Positions 10,202-19,600 of a stretch of DNA of 64,000 nucleotides are shown here, piece by piece. The notes under the pieces were generated by a model. The model saw nothing but the letters and a program-made list of their open reading frames with translations. It did no database searches and was not told the origin of the DNA. Position numbers and translations under genes: made by a program. Origin of the DNA: Symbiodinium sp. CCMP2592 (lineage: Eukaryota; Sar; Dinophyceae; Suessiales; Symbiodiniaceae); NCBI GenBank assembly GCA_905221615.1, contig CAJNDT010005924.1, positions 120,060-184,059 on the forward strand. The letters are read 5' to 3'. Position 1 is the stretch's first letter. Each line of letters opens with the position of its first letter.

Positions 10202-11286
10202 CGTAAACATCGTCTGAGCATCGGAATCCAGTACGCTGAAGATCGTCTCGATCTCTTCACGCCTCTTTGGTGCAGGGCGCAAGCTCAACACTCCAAGGTG
10301 GAGTGAGAAGGCAACAACACCCCAACAACAAAATTGCAGTACAGGTTTCTATACTGAACTTAGAACCCTAGCAAAAATTAGAAAAATACAATTTTAGCTG
10401 TTTCTCGGGAATTATAATAACCAAAAATTAACAGCTATTTCTAGGTACCCCTAAGGTTTCAGCCCTACGGCTTGGCCAGCTGCTACACCCTAAATCCGTT
10501 CAGGGTGCTCCACGATCGAGACCTGTGCAGCTTCTGCGTTGTCAACAAGGCTTTCGAGCTACGGTTTAGGGTTTAGGGTTTAGTCTTCGTGAAGTGGTCT
10601 CAGATGATCTCAGTTCACGGTAGGGGGCGATGGTGTCAGAGCGGACAAGCTTTCAGGTCTGAATGCCTCAAACCGAAACTCCTGAACTCTGAGTTTTCAT
10701 TACTCATAAGTAACCCTAATCCTAAATCTTCCGGCCATGAGGAACCCTGTCTAGGGCTTAGGTTCAGTGTTTAAGGGAATCGCGACTATGATGGTGATTA
10801 TGCTGCCAAAGCAATATCGTCTTGAAACCCTGTAAGGACTTTCGTGTTTCAAGGTTTAGGTTGGGACTTGAGGCTGAAACCGTGCTTCAAGCCTAAGATG
10901 CAAAGCCCAAATCCTACTTGTGCTCCGAATAAGGTCTCCCTACAAGGATGTCAAACAAAAGCGAAAACCAACAACACGCCTGTTGGGGGGGGTGCTTTTC
11001 AACCGGTCTAATAAACAACTCGCTTGACAAAACACCCAATCTCCGTCTTTGTGCCTGATGTCCATGGACTCCATGAGCCTCTGAAAGCCATCCATGCTGT
11101 CCTTAAGGTTTAGGGCTTGGGGTTTAGGGTTCCGGGTTTACTTCCCGGGATTGCACGTCAGGCTTGAAACATGGTGGGGTTGCTTTCTGAGGGGTTTGGC
11201 CGAGTGACGAATCCGTTGAGGATCTCCTCTAAAGACATCAGACCATTTCCATCATCGTCCAGACCAGCACAAAGCTTTGCCAGCTC
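10202..11286 (-). CDS. EF-hand calcium-binding protein, partial exons
   Basis: Three minus-strand exons are clear. (1) 11286-11158, acceptor AATCAG|GAG, reads ELAKLCAGLDDDGNGLMSLEE; the loop DDDGNGLMSLEE has D1, D3, N5, G6 and E12 of a canonical EF-hand. A TGA follows at 11158, so either this exon ends earlier or this is one end of the gene. (2) 11101-11036, acceptor TTAAG|G, reads DSMDGFQRLMESMDIRHKDG. (3) 10264-10202 reads EEIETIFSVLDSDAQTMFT, a second EF-hand start, and ends at a canonical GTATGT donor. A segment near 11.34-11.43 kb (SYEHLKRTFSEANRSS) may be an earlier exon. EF-hand pairs of this kind occur in calmodulin-like proteins and at the cytoplasmic ends of protist ion channels; the window does not decide between these. 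Confidence 0.6.
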
Positions 11287-11583
11287 CTGATTTGGAGGAC
11301 GACAAAAGGTGGCAACACAAGTTTTTCAGAAGATTCGCATCCACAAGTCTGAAGTTCCGGTCTCGCAGTGGGAAGAGCGGTTGGCTTCAGAGAACGTCCG
11401 CTTCAGATGTTCATACGAGATGCAGGAACGAGGATTTAGGTCCAGGGTTTACAGTTCAAGCATTCGTGTCTAGGGTATCCCATCATCTACACTCTTCGGA
11501 GCCATTCGGGACGCCTGACCTATGCTGTCCAAGGCCACTGTACTGTGAAAGCTGAGAGGACGGTTTCAGATTTGGCTTGAATA

Positions 11584-11710
11584 GGGCCCCAAAAAAGCAC
11601 ATAAGTACAAATTAGGGTAGGGATATCCCACATAAACCCGCTTATAATGAAGCCCAATAAGGCAGGGATATCCCCATAAAATGCTGATGCTTATGTGCCC
11701 TTTGGGTCCC
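11584..11710. repeat. unassigned palindrome with TA flanks
   Basis: GGGCCCCAAAAAAGCACATAAG pairs with CTTATGTGCCCTTTGGGTCCC; TA stands directly outside both ends. Confidence 0.65.
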
Positions 11711-11802
11711 TAATTGAAGATGTTTGAGCATGGCGGGTTGGGCTCCAAAGCCCGAGCATCGCTCAACAAGACGCTCACAGAGGATCTCAGGACTCATCTA
11801 TT

Positions 11803-11878
11803 AAGGCTTCTGGGCCCAAAGACCATACTATACAAGTCCTAAACCCTAAACCCGTTCAAGTTTTGATCCCTAAGGAAA
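11803..11878. repeat. PE-Q palindromic element (diverged)
   Basis: TTAAGGCTTCTGGGCCCAAAGACC and TTTTGATCCCTAAGG resemble, in reverse, the copy at 28.64 kb. Confidence 0.5.
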
Positions 11879-11969
11879 CATACATGGAACATTGGCATCA
11901 TGGCAGAATCGATTCGACCAGACTCGACTCCAACTCCTTAGCCCTCTCTGAGCCTGCACATGGCGATTA

Positions 11970-12082
11970 CATGGGTAGTTGTCAAAATTCAAGTCCCTTT
12001 TTTGGGGGGTACCCTAAATAATCGGTGCCGTATTATGATGGGGACCCCAAAAGGGACAATAATTCTGACAACCTCCCACATG
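11970..12082. repeat. PE-G palindromic element
   Basis: CATGGGTAGTTGTCAAAATT and TTCTGACAACCTCCCACATG ends; the core includes CGGTGCCGTATTATGAT. Confidence 0.8.
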
Positions 12083-12239
12083 AGACTACGAGTTCCTTGG
12101 TTACGTGCGCCGCCTTTTTGACTTGAGGTTCAAGCGGTGGTCCCTTTATGTAGTTCAAGATAACCCCCCTATTGCCTAAAACCTGGGACCCAGTCATAGC
12201 TATATTCTTCTGCATCTCTCAACCCTAATTGAACCCCAA

Positions 12240-12960
12240 AACCCCTAACCCCTAAACCCTGAACCCCTGAACCCCTGAACCCCTAAACCCCTAACCCTCG
12301 ACGCCTAAACCCCTAAACCCCTTTTCAACCCTTAAAGATCCCCGTAAAAGGAAATTGTATAGATCCTGTTGAAGAGCCGTGATAAAACCGTTTAAAGGAG
12401 CCCGCATAGATCCCTAAACCCTAAAACCCGAACACCTGAACCCCTAAACCCCTGAAGCCCAAAACCCTAAATCCTAAACCCCTTATATAGCCCTTACAGA
12501 TCCCTTTAAAAGGGGCCCTCATAAGATCCCTTGAAAGCAACCCTTATGGATCCTTTTAAATGAGCCCTGAAGGATCCCTTTAAAGGAACCCCTTAAACTC
12601 CAAACCCCAAACCCTAAACCCTAAACCCCAAAACCCTAAACCCTAACCCTTTGAATGAGCCCTTATAGATCCTGTTAAAGGAGCCCTTGTTAGATCCCTT
12701 TAAAGGAGCCCTTATTTGAAAAGAAACCCTAAAACAAATCTAAACACTAAACCCTAACCCTTTAAAGGAGCCCCTCTCCTCCATGTTTTTGGTCCTCTCC
12801 AGGTCTTTCACCTTCAACTTCTGGGCCTCGTCGTTGTTCTGAGCTTCAGCCTGTCAGAGAACTCCTTTAAAAGGGAGCCTATAGGGGCTCCTTTAAAGGG
12901 ATCTTTCAGGGTTTTGTAAGTGGATTTAGGGTTTAGGGTTTAGGGGTTCAGTCTTTCAGA
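12240..12960. repeat. CCCTAAA variants and PE-M minisatellite
   Basis: About 700 bp of CCCTAAACCC variants interspersed with at least ten PE-M units (GATCCCTTTAAAGGAGCCC type). I see no palindrome family and no credible frame. Confidence 0.7.
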
Positions 12961-13076
12961 TTTTGGGGATCCAGCGTTTTTCGTCGCTAATTAAGGGTGC
13001 CTTATGTAGCAGGTGGATCTTCAGAACCTTTCAAAACTCGGGGTCCCTGGCCGTAATGTGGACCCCACCGTGGAAT

Positions 13077-13081
13077 TTCAT
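13077..13081. repeat. target site duplication TTCAT (left)
   Basis: TTCAT directly outside the left LTR; it matches the five bases directly outside the right LTR. Confidence 0.9.
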
Positions 13082-13451
13082 TGTGATTGTGGGTTGACTT
13101 GATCAGGGCTCTGAGTATCGGTGACGATGCTGAATGTCGGACTTGTCTGCAGCTGCTGCTGTTGCTGCTGCTGCTGTTGAAGTCTGGTTCTGATCTGAAA
13201 GGGAACATCATCAAGAGAGGAGTATGGGGATGACATCCCCAACACCCCTTTTCATCAACCCCGAACCCTCAACACCCAAGTACACTTCTCGATTTCTTTC
13301 GCTGTCATCTTGAGCCACGCACGGTGGCCATGCTAATCTTCTGGTATCGTTCCTGCCAAAAGCAAGGTGTCATCCTTGCGCAGGGGTTATGCAGACGCTC
13401 TGCTGCACAATCTTCAACTGATCTCGCACAGCTACTACAGATGCAAACACA
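13082..13451 (-). repeat. 3' LTR
   Basis: 370 bp, TGTGATTG...CAAACACA on the plus strand, so the terminal inverted repeat is TGTG/CACA. It appears identical to 21,639-22,008 and contains the CTG run that codes for the poly-Gln tract in the other copy. Confidence 0.95.
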
Positions 13452-13463
13452 CTCCTCCTCACC
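13452..13463 (-). other. polypurine tract
   Basis: On the minus strand GGTGAGGAGGAG directly abuts the 3' LTR, the normal position for the plus-strand DNA primer. Confidence 0.8.
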
Positions 13464-13866
13464 TGACAAGCCAACGGCCTGGAGGGTGCTCAAACTGTTG
13501 CATCAAAGTAGCGGTTACGTTATCAAAGTCGCAGGGCCTCGGAGTCTTTACATGCCATGCCCCCGGAATGGCCAGGCCTTGGGAACCCTTTCTTTTTTCG
13601 AGGTGCTTGATTGTTCTTGATCCCCAGTGGGCTAAACTGCGACATTATCAAGCTAATTTCGCCCTGTACTAATCAGTGGACGTTCCAATGGCGATATCAT
13701 GCATGCCTGCGCCGTGTGTTCTCACAGTGGCAGACAACTCAACCTCTCAGCGACCACCTGGAAACTCATGAGAGACTCAGATGATGCAGAGAAGGAATAT
13801 AGGAGCTATGCAAGTGCTTCGGTTGCAAATAAAAACTCCCATCACGTCGTTGTGCGAAAGCGTGTC

Positions 13867-16686
13867 TCAGCTAACATGTATGTTGTCATCATGAACTCGG
13901 CACACACCAATGGCTCTGCGAAACTGCTCCAACTTCAGACGAGGAAGAGTCTTTGTAAGCAAATCAGCGGTCAACTCGCTCCCGGCCTTGTGTGACAATG
14001 CAATTCCGGACTCTTTAAGCACATCACGGATCCACGATGCACGGAGTCCGAAATGCCTTGTTCTCCAAAGCGTTTCCTGGAACCGCGGCTTGGTCAAGGA
14101 AGCAATGGAGGCGGCATTGTCGCCTTCCGCCAACTTTTCACTGACTTCTCCAAGCTGTGTGACATAACATTCAAGTCGTAGCATGTCCGCAAGGGCATCG
14201 GCCATGGCAGCAGTTTCAGCTTCACATGTTGAGAATGCGGTCAAAGTTTGTCGCGTTGACTTGTACATCAAGGTGTTCCCGCCCCACTTAACCAAGTAGC
14301 CTGAACGTGAGCGCGATGCTCCACTCCCGAATGATGCATCTGACTCCAGTGACAAACTATTGCATGAATTGGCTGCAAACCACATGCCAAAAAACATAGT
14401 ATATCGAATGTACTTCCACATGCCTACAACCTTTTGCAACACCATGTCCGGCCTTAAGACGATCATCGTCGAAAGTATACCGCATGTTGCCGCAATGTCT
14501 GGTCTTGTCTTTGTGGCAAGCCACATCAAAGTGCCCAGCTCACGGTGAGCTTGCTTCAAGATCTTTGGCTCACATTGTTGCTCATTTCCTTTTGAAATCT
14601 TTCCTTCCTCAACCTGGGGTAGACAAGGACTGCCGCTCAAATGCAGATAGCCTCTCAAGTTGAGTTGTTTCACAACCCATCGCTGCTGGGATGTGGCAAC
14701 CCCCCTGTCATGGAAGAATACTTGAATGCCAACAAACACCAGCTCAGGCTTCTTCATCACTTCAAGAGACCCTCTTGTCCACTTCTGGTTTGCGTCACGA
14801 GATATCATCCCTTGAAGTTTTCCCTTCCACGATTTAAGGATAAATTCCCCAATTCGCAAGATTGCCTCCGTCTCACCAATGGCAAGCACATCATCAACAA
14901 AGACGCATGCCACAGCCACAAGCTCCTGAGTATCGCGCCTCTTGATCAAGAAAACGCCGCCAATCCCTTTCATGGCCTCAATCACCAAAACAGGCTGCTC
15001 ATCTCCTGCAGCTGGCTCAAGGATCGCCCCACTCAGGATTGAATCCCGATGTTCTTCCCATCTAGCCGGGGATTGACGCAGGCCGTATATTGCCCTCAAA
15101 GCTCGTAGCCATACGCCTTCTGCAATCAAGCCAAGTTTCACTAATGATTTTGGCGGTTGCATGAGTATGATGTCACTTCCGGTCAACACGGCATTGAGAA
15201 AGGCTGCACTTATATCAAGTGATAGCGCTGCCCACGTCACATGCATCGCCAAGAGCGTCAACATCAAACGTAGCACCTCAATTGGCACTGTTTCAGCTGC
15301 GTTTGCATCCTTCATTCCAGGCTTGACCTCTTCGAAGTTTCCACAAACGCACAATCGAACCTTCGGCTTAAAGCGCTTCTGCTCGGACGCCTTCACCTCG
15401 TCAGCTGACTGCGATGCTGAGCCTTGTTTGTGTTTACTCTCAGATTCACCATTCGATTTCTCATCACACTTGTCCCCCTGCATTAGCAGAGGTTTCCGGG
15501 TACAAACAACCGTCATCGGAAGCACCTTAGGCAAACGCTGATGTGGTCCAATACCCAATTCTTCTCGGGCTCGGTTGATGTTCACCTCTACCCATGCTGT
15601 GTTTGTGACCATGTTTGATACTTCGTCTCCAGCTGCCTTAATCCACGGCTGACGGTCTTGTTCTGATCCTGTGAAGAAAATGCTACTGGGCACTGGTTCT
15701 CCTGTGACTTCTTCCTCAGCCAAAAGCCGGAGAGCAACTTCCATTTCATTCATGGCATCCTCAGTGTCGGCGTCGAACACCCGATACCAGTTGTCCTTGC
15801 ACTCCTCCTGAAAAGACTCAGTATGTTCACCGTTGGCAGCCACAATGGGTCCAGAGGGCTCCGGCTCAACCAAGAATCCATGACCGAAGAGGCTGAACAA
15901 AAGCTCTGGCTTCAAGTGTTCCTTGAAACGTTGTTTGATGATGTCAGAAGCCGTGTTTCCATCATTCCATGCCTGTACTGCCCCAGTTGCTTCCTCAACT
16001 GTGATCAAGTCTGCAGGTGGTGCATCCCAACAAACATCCCCACAAGTGCTGATCCATACAACCTGGTCCTGAGGTCCCTTCTCCAGCCTCCAGCGCGGGG
16101 ATTGTTTGTCAACCAACACTGGCATTCGTGCTACTCTCACTGCAGTGCCTCCGTCACGCACTACCATGACTCGGGCTCCCCCTGGAGTGCGTTCATCATT
16201 CGCCAGGAAGATCCCTTCTTCAGCTTTGGGAGCAAAGGGGTGAGTGTCAGGACTAACAGGCTTTCGCAAAAGTACTGTGTCACCCATATGGGGACGATCC
16301 TTAGGAATGACCAATTTCAAAGCGCGACATCGCCTAAGAAACGTTGCTTCCAAAATGGCTTCGTCCCATAACTGCAGTGGCAATTGAGCATGGAGTAAAA
16401 GCGATGCTGCAGCTTGCTTCAGGATGCCAACTAGACGCTCAGCTCTGCCATTCTGTTGTGGATTGTATGGAGCACTCCTGGTTGGCCAAAGGCTGCAACT
16501 TTCCACCTCCTTTTGAAATGCCCCACCCACGAACTCCTTTCCAGCATCGCTGTGGATGCGAAATACCGAGGGAGTTCCTTGCACAAGTGAGATAATCTGA
16601 CACATCACTGAGTTCAATGCCTTGGCCACCTCTGACGACTGCTTTGTGTAGTAACCGAGAAAACGGAAGATCATCACCATCAACAC
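13867..16686 (-). CDS. pol: copia pol C-terminal part: integrase core end, reverse transcriptase, RNase H
   Basis: Residue numbers count from the first codon of the 939-residue open frame (16,686); that codon is GTG, and translation probably continues from the upstream frame. The integrase residues HSD (D47) and NGRAE (E83) are 35 residues apart, completing a D,D35E triad whose first Asp lies in the upstream frame. RT follows, with RLCVCGNF, SLDISAAFLNA, YGLRQSPARWE and the catalytic FVDD (D598, D599; copia usually has YVDD). RNase H has ESDASF (D783), CEAETAAMADA, EGDNAAS and SELTADLLTK. No stop interrupts the frame, so RT and RNase H look functional. It overlaps the upstream frame by 248 nt in +1 phase. 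Confidence 0.9.
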   Translation of the reverse strand: MLMVMIFRFLGYYTKQSSEVAKALNSVMCQIISLVQGTPSVFRIHSDAGKEFVGGAFQKEVESCSLWPTRSAPYNPQQNGRAERLVGILKQAAASLLLHAQLPLQLWDEAILEATFLRRCRALKLVIPKDRPHMGDTVLLRKPVSPDTHPFAPKAEEGIFLANDERTPGGARVMVVRDGGTAVRVARMPVLVDKQSPRWRLEKGPQDQVVWISTCGDVCWDAPPADLITVEEATGAVQAWNDGNTASDIIKQRFKEHLKPELLFSLFGHGFLVEPEPSGPIVAANGEHTESFQEECKDNWYRVFDADTEDAMNEMEVALRLLAEEEVTGEPVPSSIFFTGSEQDRQPWIKAAGDEVSNMVTNTAWVEVNINRAREELGIGPHQRLPKVLPMTVVCTRKPLLMQGDKCDEKSNGESESKHKQGSASQSADEVKASEQKRFKPKVRLCVCGNFEEVKPGMKDANAAETVPIEVLRLMLTLLAMHVTWAALSLDISAAFLNAVLTGSDIILMQPPKSLVKLGLIAEGVWLRALRAIYGLRQSPARWEEHRDSILSGAILEPAAGDEQPVLVIEAMKGIGGVFLIKRRDTQELVAVACVFVDDVLAIGETEAILRIGEFILKSWKGKLQGMISRDANQKWTRGSLEVMKKPELVFVGIQVFFHDRGVATSQQRWVVKQLNLRGYLHLSGSPCLPQVEEGKISKGNEQQCEPKILKQAHRELGTLMWLATKTRPDIAATCGILSTMIVLRPDMVLQKVVGMWKYIRYTMFFGMWFAANSCNSLSLESDASFGSGASRSRSGYLVKWGGNTLMYKSTRQTLTAFSTCEAETAAMADALADMLRLECYVTQLGEVSEKLAEGDNAASIASLTKPRFQETLWRTRHFGLRASWIRDVLKESGIALSHKAGSELTADLLTKTLPRLKLEQFRRAIGVCRVHDDNIHVS

Positions 16687-19600
16687 TCAAGTTGGCTACC
16701 ATGAAGTACCGATGTCCTGAGAAAGCATGGGGATGTGGCCCGGACAAATCAAGAGATAACGTTCCTCGCGCAACATCCTCAGCTGTGAGTCGCCTGCTCT
16801 TCCGCTTATGTCCAGCAGACTCCGAGCACTTTGGACAGTGCCTCTCATACAAGCCCTTTGAACACTTCGACTGGAGCAACTGCACTGCCCTCTGTCGCGC
16901 TGCCTCATCGAAGCTTGACGCTAAAGATTTCTCTTCCAAGGCACAGGCTATCCATGGATCTACAGGCTCGGACGCAGGAGTCAGCAACGTAACTCCACAC
17001 ACCTTACACCTTCCCGAACTCCCCGAAGACCTAAAACCCTCGAACCCAATCACAGAGTCCTCATCATCACTTTCATCATCATCAGAAGGAGTCGCATCGT
17101 GCGATGTGGTAGCGATGCTTCTACTGGGGCTTTGCTTGGCTTGGGATGTGATTTGTTGTAACTGCTGCGGCGGCAGGTTGAACCCCAAGTCGCACAAGCA
17201 CTGATGTGTGTCAATGTCCCCTTTGTCCAAGCATCTCGGAGTGTAACAGGTCACAATGCCTCTTACTCCCCTATGCTTGTCCGCTCCATGCCACTGCCGA
17301 GCGTTGAAGGTGTGAGCTTGACGGCTCACCTCCAAAAGATTTCCAACCTTGATCTCATCTCCGACGATCCTTCGCTTCACCATGCCATGACTGTCTTCTA
17401 TCCACAATCGTCCTCCAGTGAATTTGGTCAGTCCAATCACTCCACTTTTGGAGCTGACCTCATTTGTCAGGTCACGATGTGGCGTCAGAGTTGCGTCGAT
17501 GGCAATCTGAAAAGTTGCATAGGTGAGGCCTGGAAGCTCTTGTCGAATAAATGCATTTACCAGTTTGCACAAGTTTGGTCTTTGTCTCGTCAAGTTCGTG
17601 ATTCCAACTATCCCACCGTGACAGTAGTAACCGAAGATCCACATTTTAGCTCTTCTCGAGGACATAGGCAGCGATGCATTCCGAACAACCTCCCACAGCT
17701 CTTCATACGTGATGGAACCCTTCGCTAGCACCTCGCGCGCCAGTGTCTCGCTCTTGAGAACCTCATCTGTGAATTCCACTCCTGCACACATCGTTTCCTC
17801 ATTCCAGGTGTCTTGCATCAGCTGCTCCAATGTGCAAGTGTCACACTCAACCCAGCCTTCATCATCACCCCCAGCTTTCGCCAGCAAAGCTGACGAAGTT
17901 TGAGCCTTGTGAAATCTGGATAGCATGATCCTAATCGGCCTGAAGTCCTGCCAAGAAAGAAATGGTAAGCCATTCTGTATAAGGCATTCAATTGTTTGAT
18001 GTCTACCATGCTGATCCAAATATGTCACTGTTGCACCGCTCTGATTCCAAGAAAACGCTCCCCCTGCATCAACCAATCTGCGGACACTGAGCAGCCAGTC
18101 CCTGGACGATGGGCTAGCCTGTATACACAGTTCGCCATCCCTAGTTTTCACAGCCGGAACATGATCACCTGATGCCGTCACAACCGTTGTGCGCTTACCT
18201 CCGCTCTCTTTGATGTCGCTCGTCCAAGGCCTGATCGTTTCATTTGCTCCAGAATCAACCAGAACTGAAGGCATCGTAACCTGTGGCACTGCTGCTGTAC
18301 TGCCTGTCGGTTGATCTATACACTCTAGTCGTGCAGCAATGTTTGTTTTCTTAGCACCAACCAAACTCGGGATATCATCACAATCCTCCAATGCAATACA
18401 ACGCATCGCCGTGGGCACGTCTCCTCCTGAAGATATGGCACTAGACCTCGGACTACCTTGCTCATCATCCGGTTCACCTCCACTGTCATGCGATGGGAAT
18501 TCCGCATGCACCTCAAAAACCTCTGCTGTTGCTTGCGCCACTTGGAAAGCCTGTCTATCTGAAGACCTGATGTCAAAAGCTGCAGCTTTCGCCAGAGGAG
18601 TTATAGGATAACCCATGCGTGGCAAGCCAACTGAAGCTGTGTCGGAATGTGAGTGTGCGCCTTGTGCACCTTGATGGGAAGATGAAGAAGCAGCCTGACT
18701 CATCCCTGACTCCGGCCACGGATTCACTCGAGGCCTCTGCTGATGTCTCACTATTGCAATATGACGCTCTCTCCCAGTCTCTTGTTCAATCAGCCAGATA
18801 ACAAAGACTGGTCTTGCAATATCATCCTCAAACATTATCTGGACCACATCACATCGCAACATGTCTACACCCTCTACTACAGGAATCACTCCCCTCTCAT
18901 CTTCATCAAGAGGGTCATGCAAGATGGTCCACCAGATGGGCCAGTCAATCGCATTCGGATTCGTGACCTGGCGGAAAGCCCGATGGGCCTGGGCCTGGAC
19001 GTGTCCGGATCTGCTCCAAACAACGTACTCCTCGAAACTGAGATCTAAAGTCCACAACGGTTCAGGTTGACGTTGTAGATTTAAAATCTCATCTGAACCA
19101 TCTGATTCTGACTCCTCACTAGAAAACTCACCACGCTCAACCTCTGACCAGTCTGGAGTTTGACCATCGGCGCGCATGGGAATCCCTGAAACGCTCAAGT
19201 TATCAATGTCACTGTCGCTGGTATCTCCCTCTGCCCTTCTTGCCATAGAAGCCCGTGCTCCAGTTGAACAAGAAACTGCTGGAGTGTACGCTGCACCAAC
19301 TAAAGCTGGAACATCATCATCATCTGCTTTCGCTGCTGCTGCTGTTGATGATGCTGCTGCCTTAGCTGCTGCCTTCGCTGCTGCTTTAGCTGCTGCCTTT
19401 GCAGCTGCTGCCGTTTTTTTCTCGGCCTTGGCTTTCACCTTGGCCTCCGCCACGGCATTGGCATCAGCCTTGGGAGCTGGCGGGACCTTTGGCTCAGGCT
19501 TGGTAACCTGACCACCCTTTCCAGGCTTTCCCCCATCTTTTCCATCCTTGCCCTTTGCACCCTTTCCCTTCTGGTCTCCACCACTCGATTTCTCATGTCG

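Noticed and set aside
13002..13214. Separate small gene in the 3' LTR
   Set aside because: The same bases code for the gag N-terminus in the 5' LTR copy in another frame; no independent evidence.
15161..15541. Plus-strand frames within the retrotransposon (also at 16,617, 17,204, 19,176 and 20,097)
   Set aside because: Shadows of the minus-strand pol and gag frames, which have clear domains.
16345..16370. Resemblance to the dinoflagellate spliced-leader sequence in reverse (CCAAAATGGCT)
   Set aside because: It lies inside the conserved integrase coding sequence (LWDEAILEATF) and lacks the rest of the leader and its Sm site.
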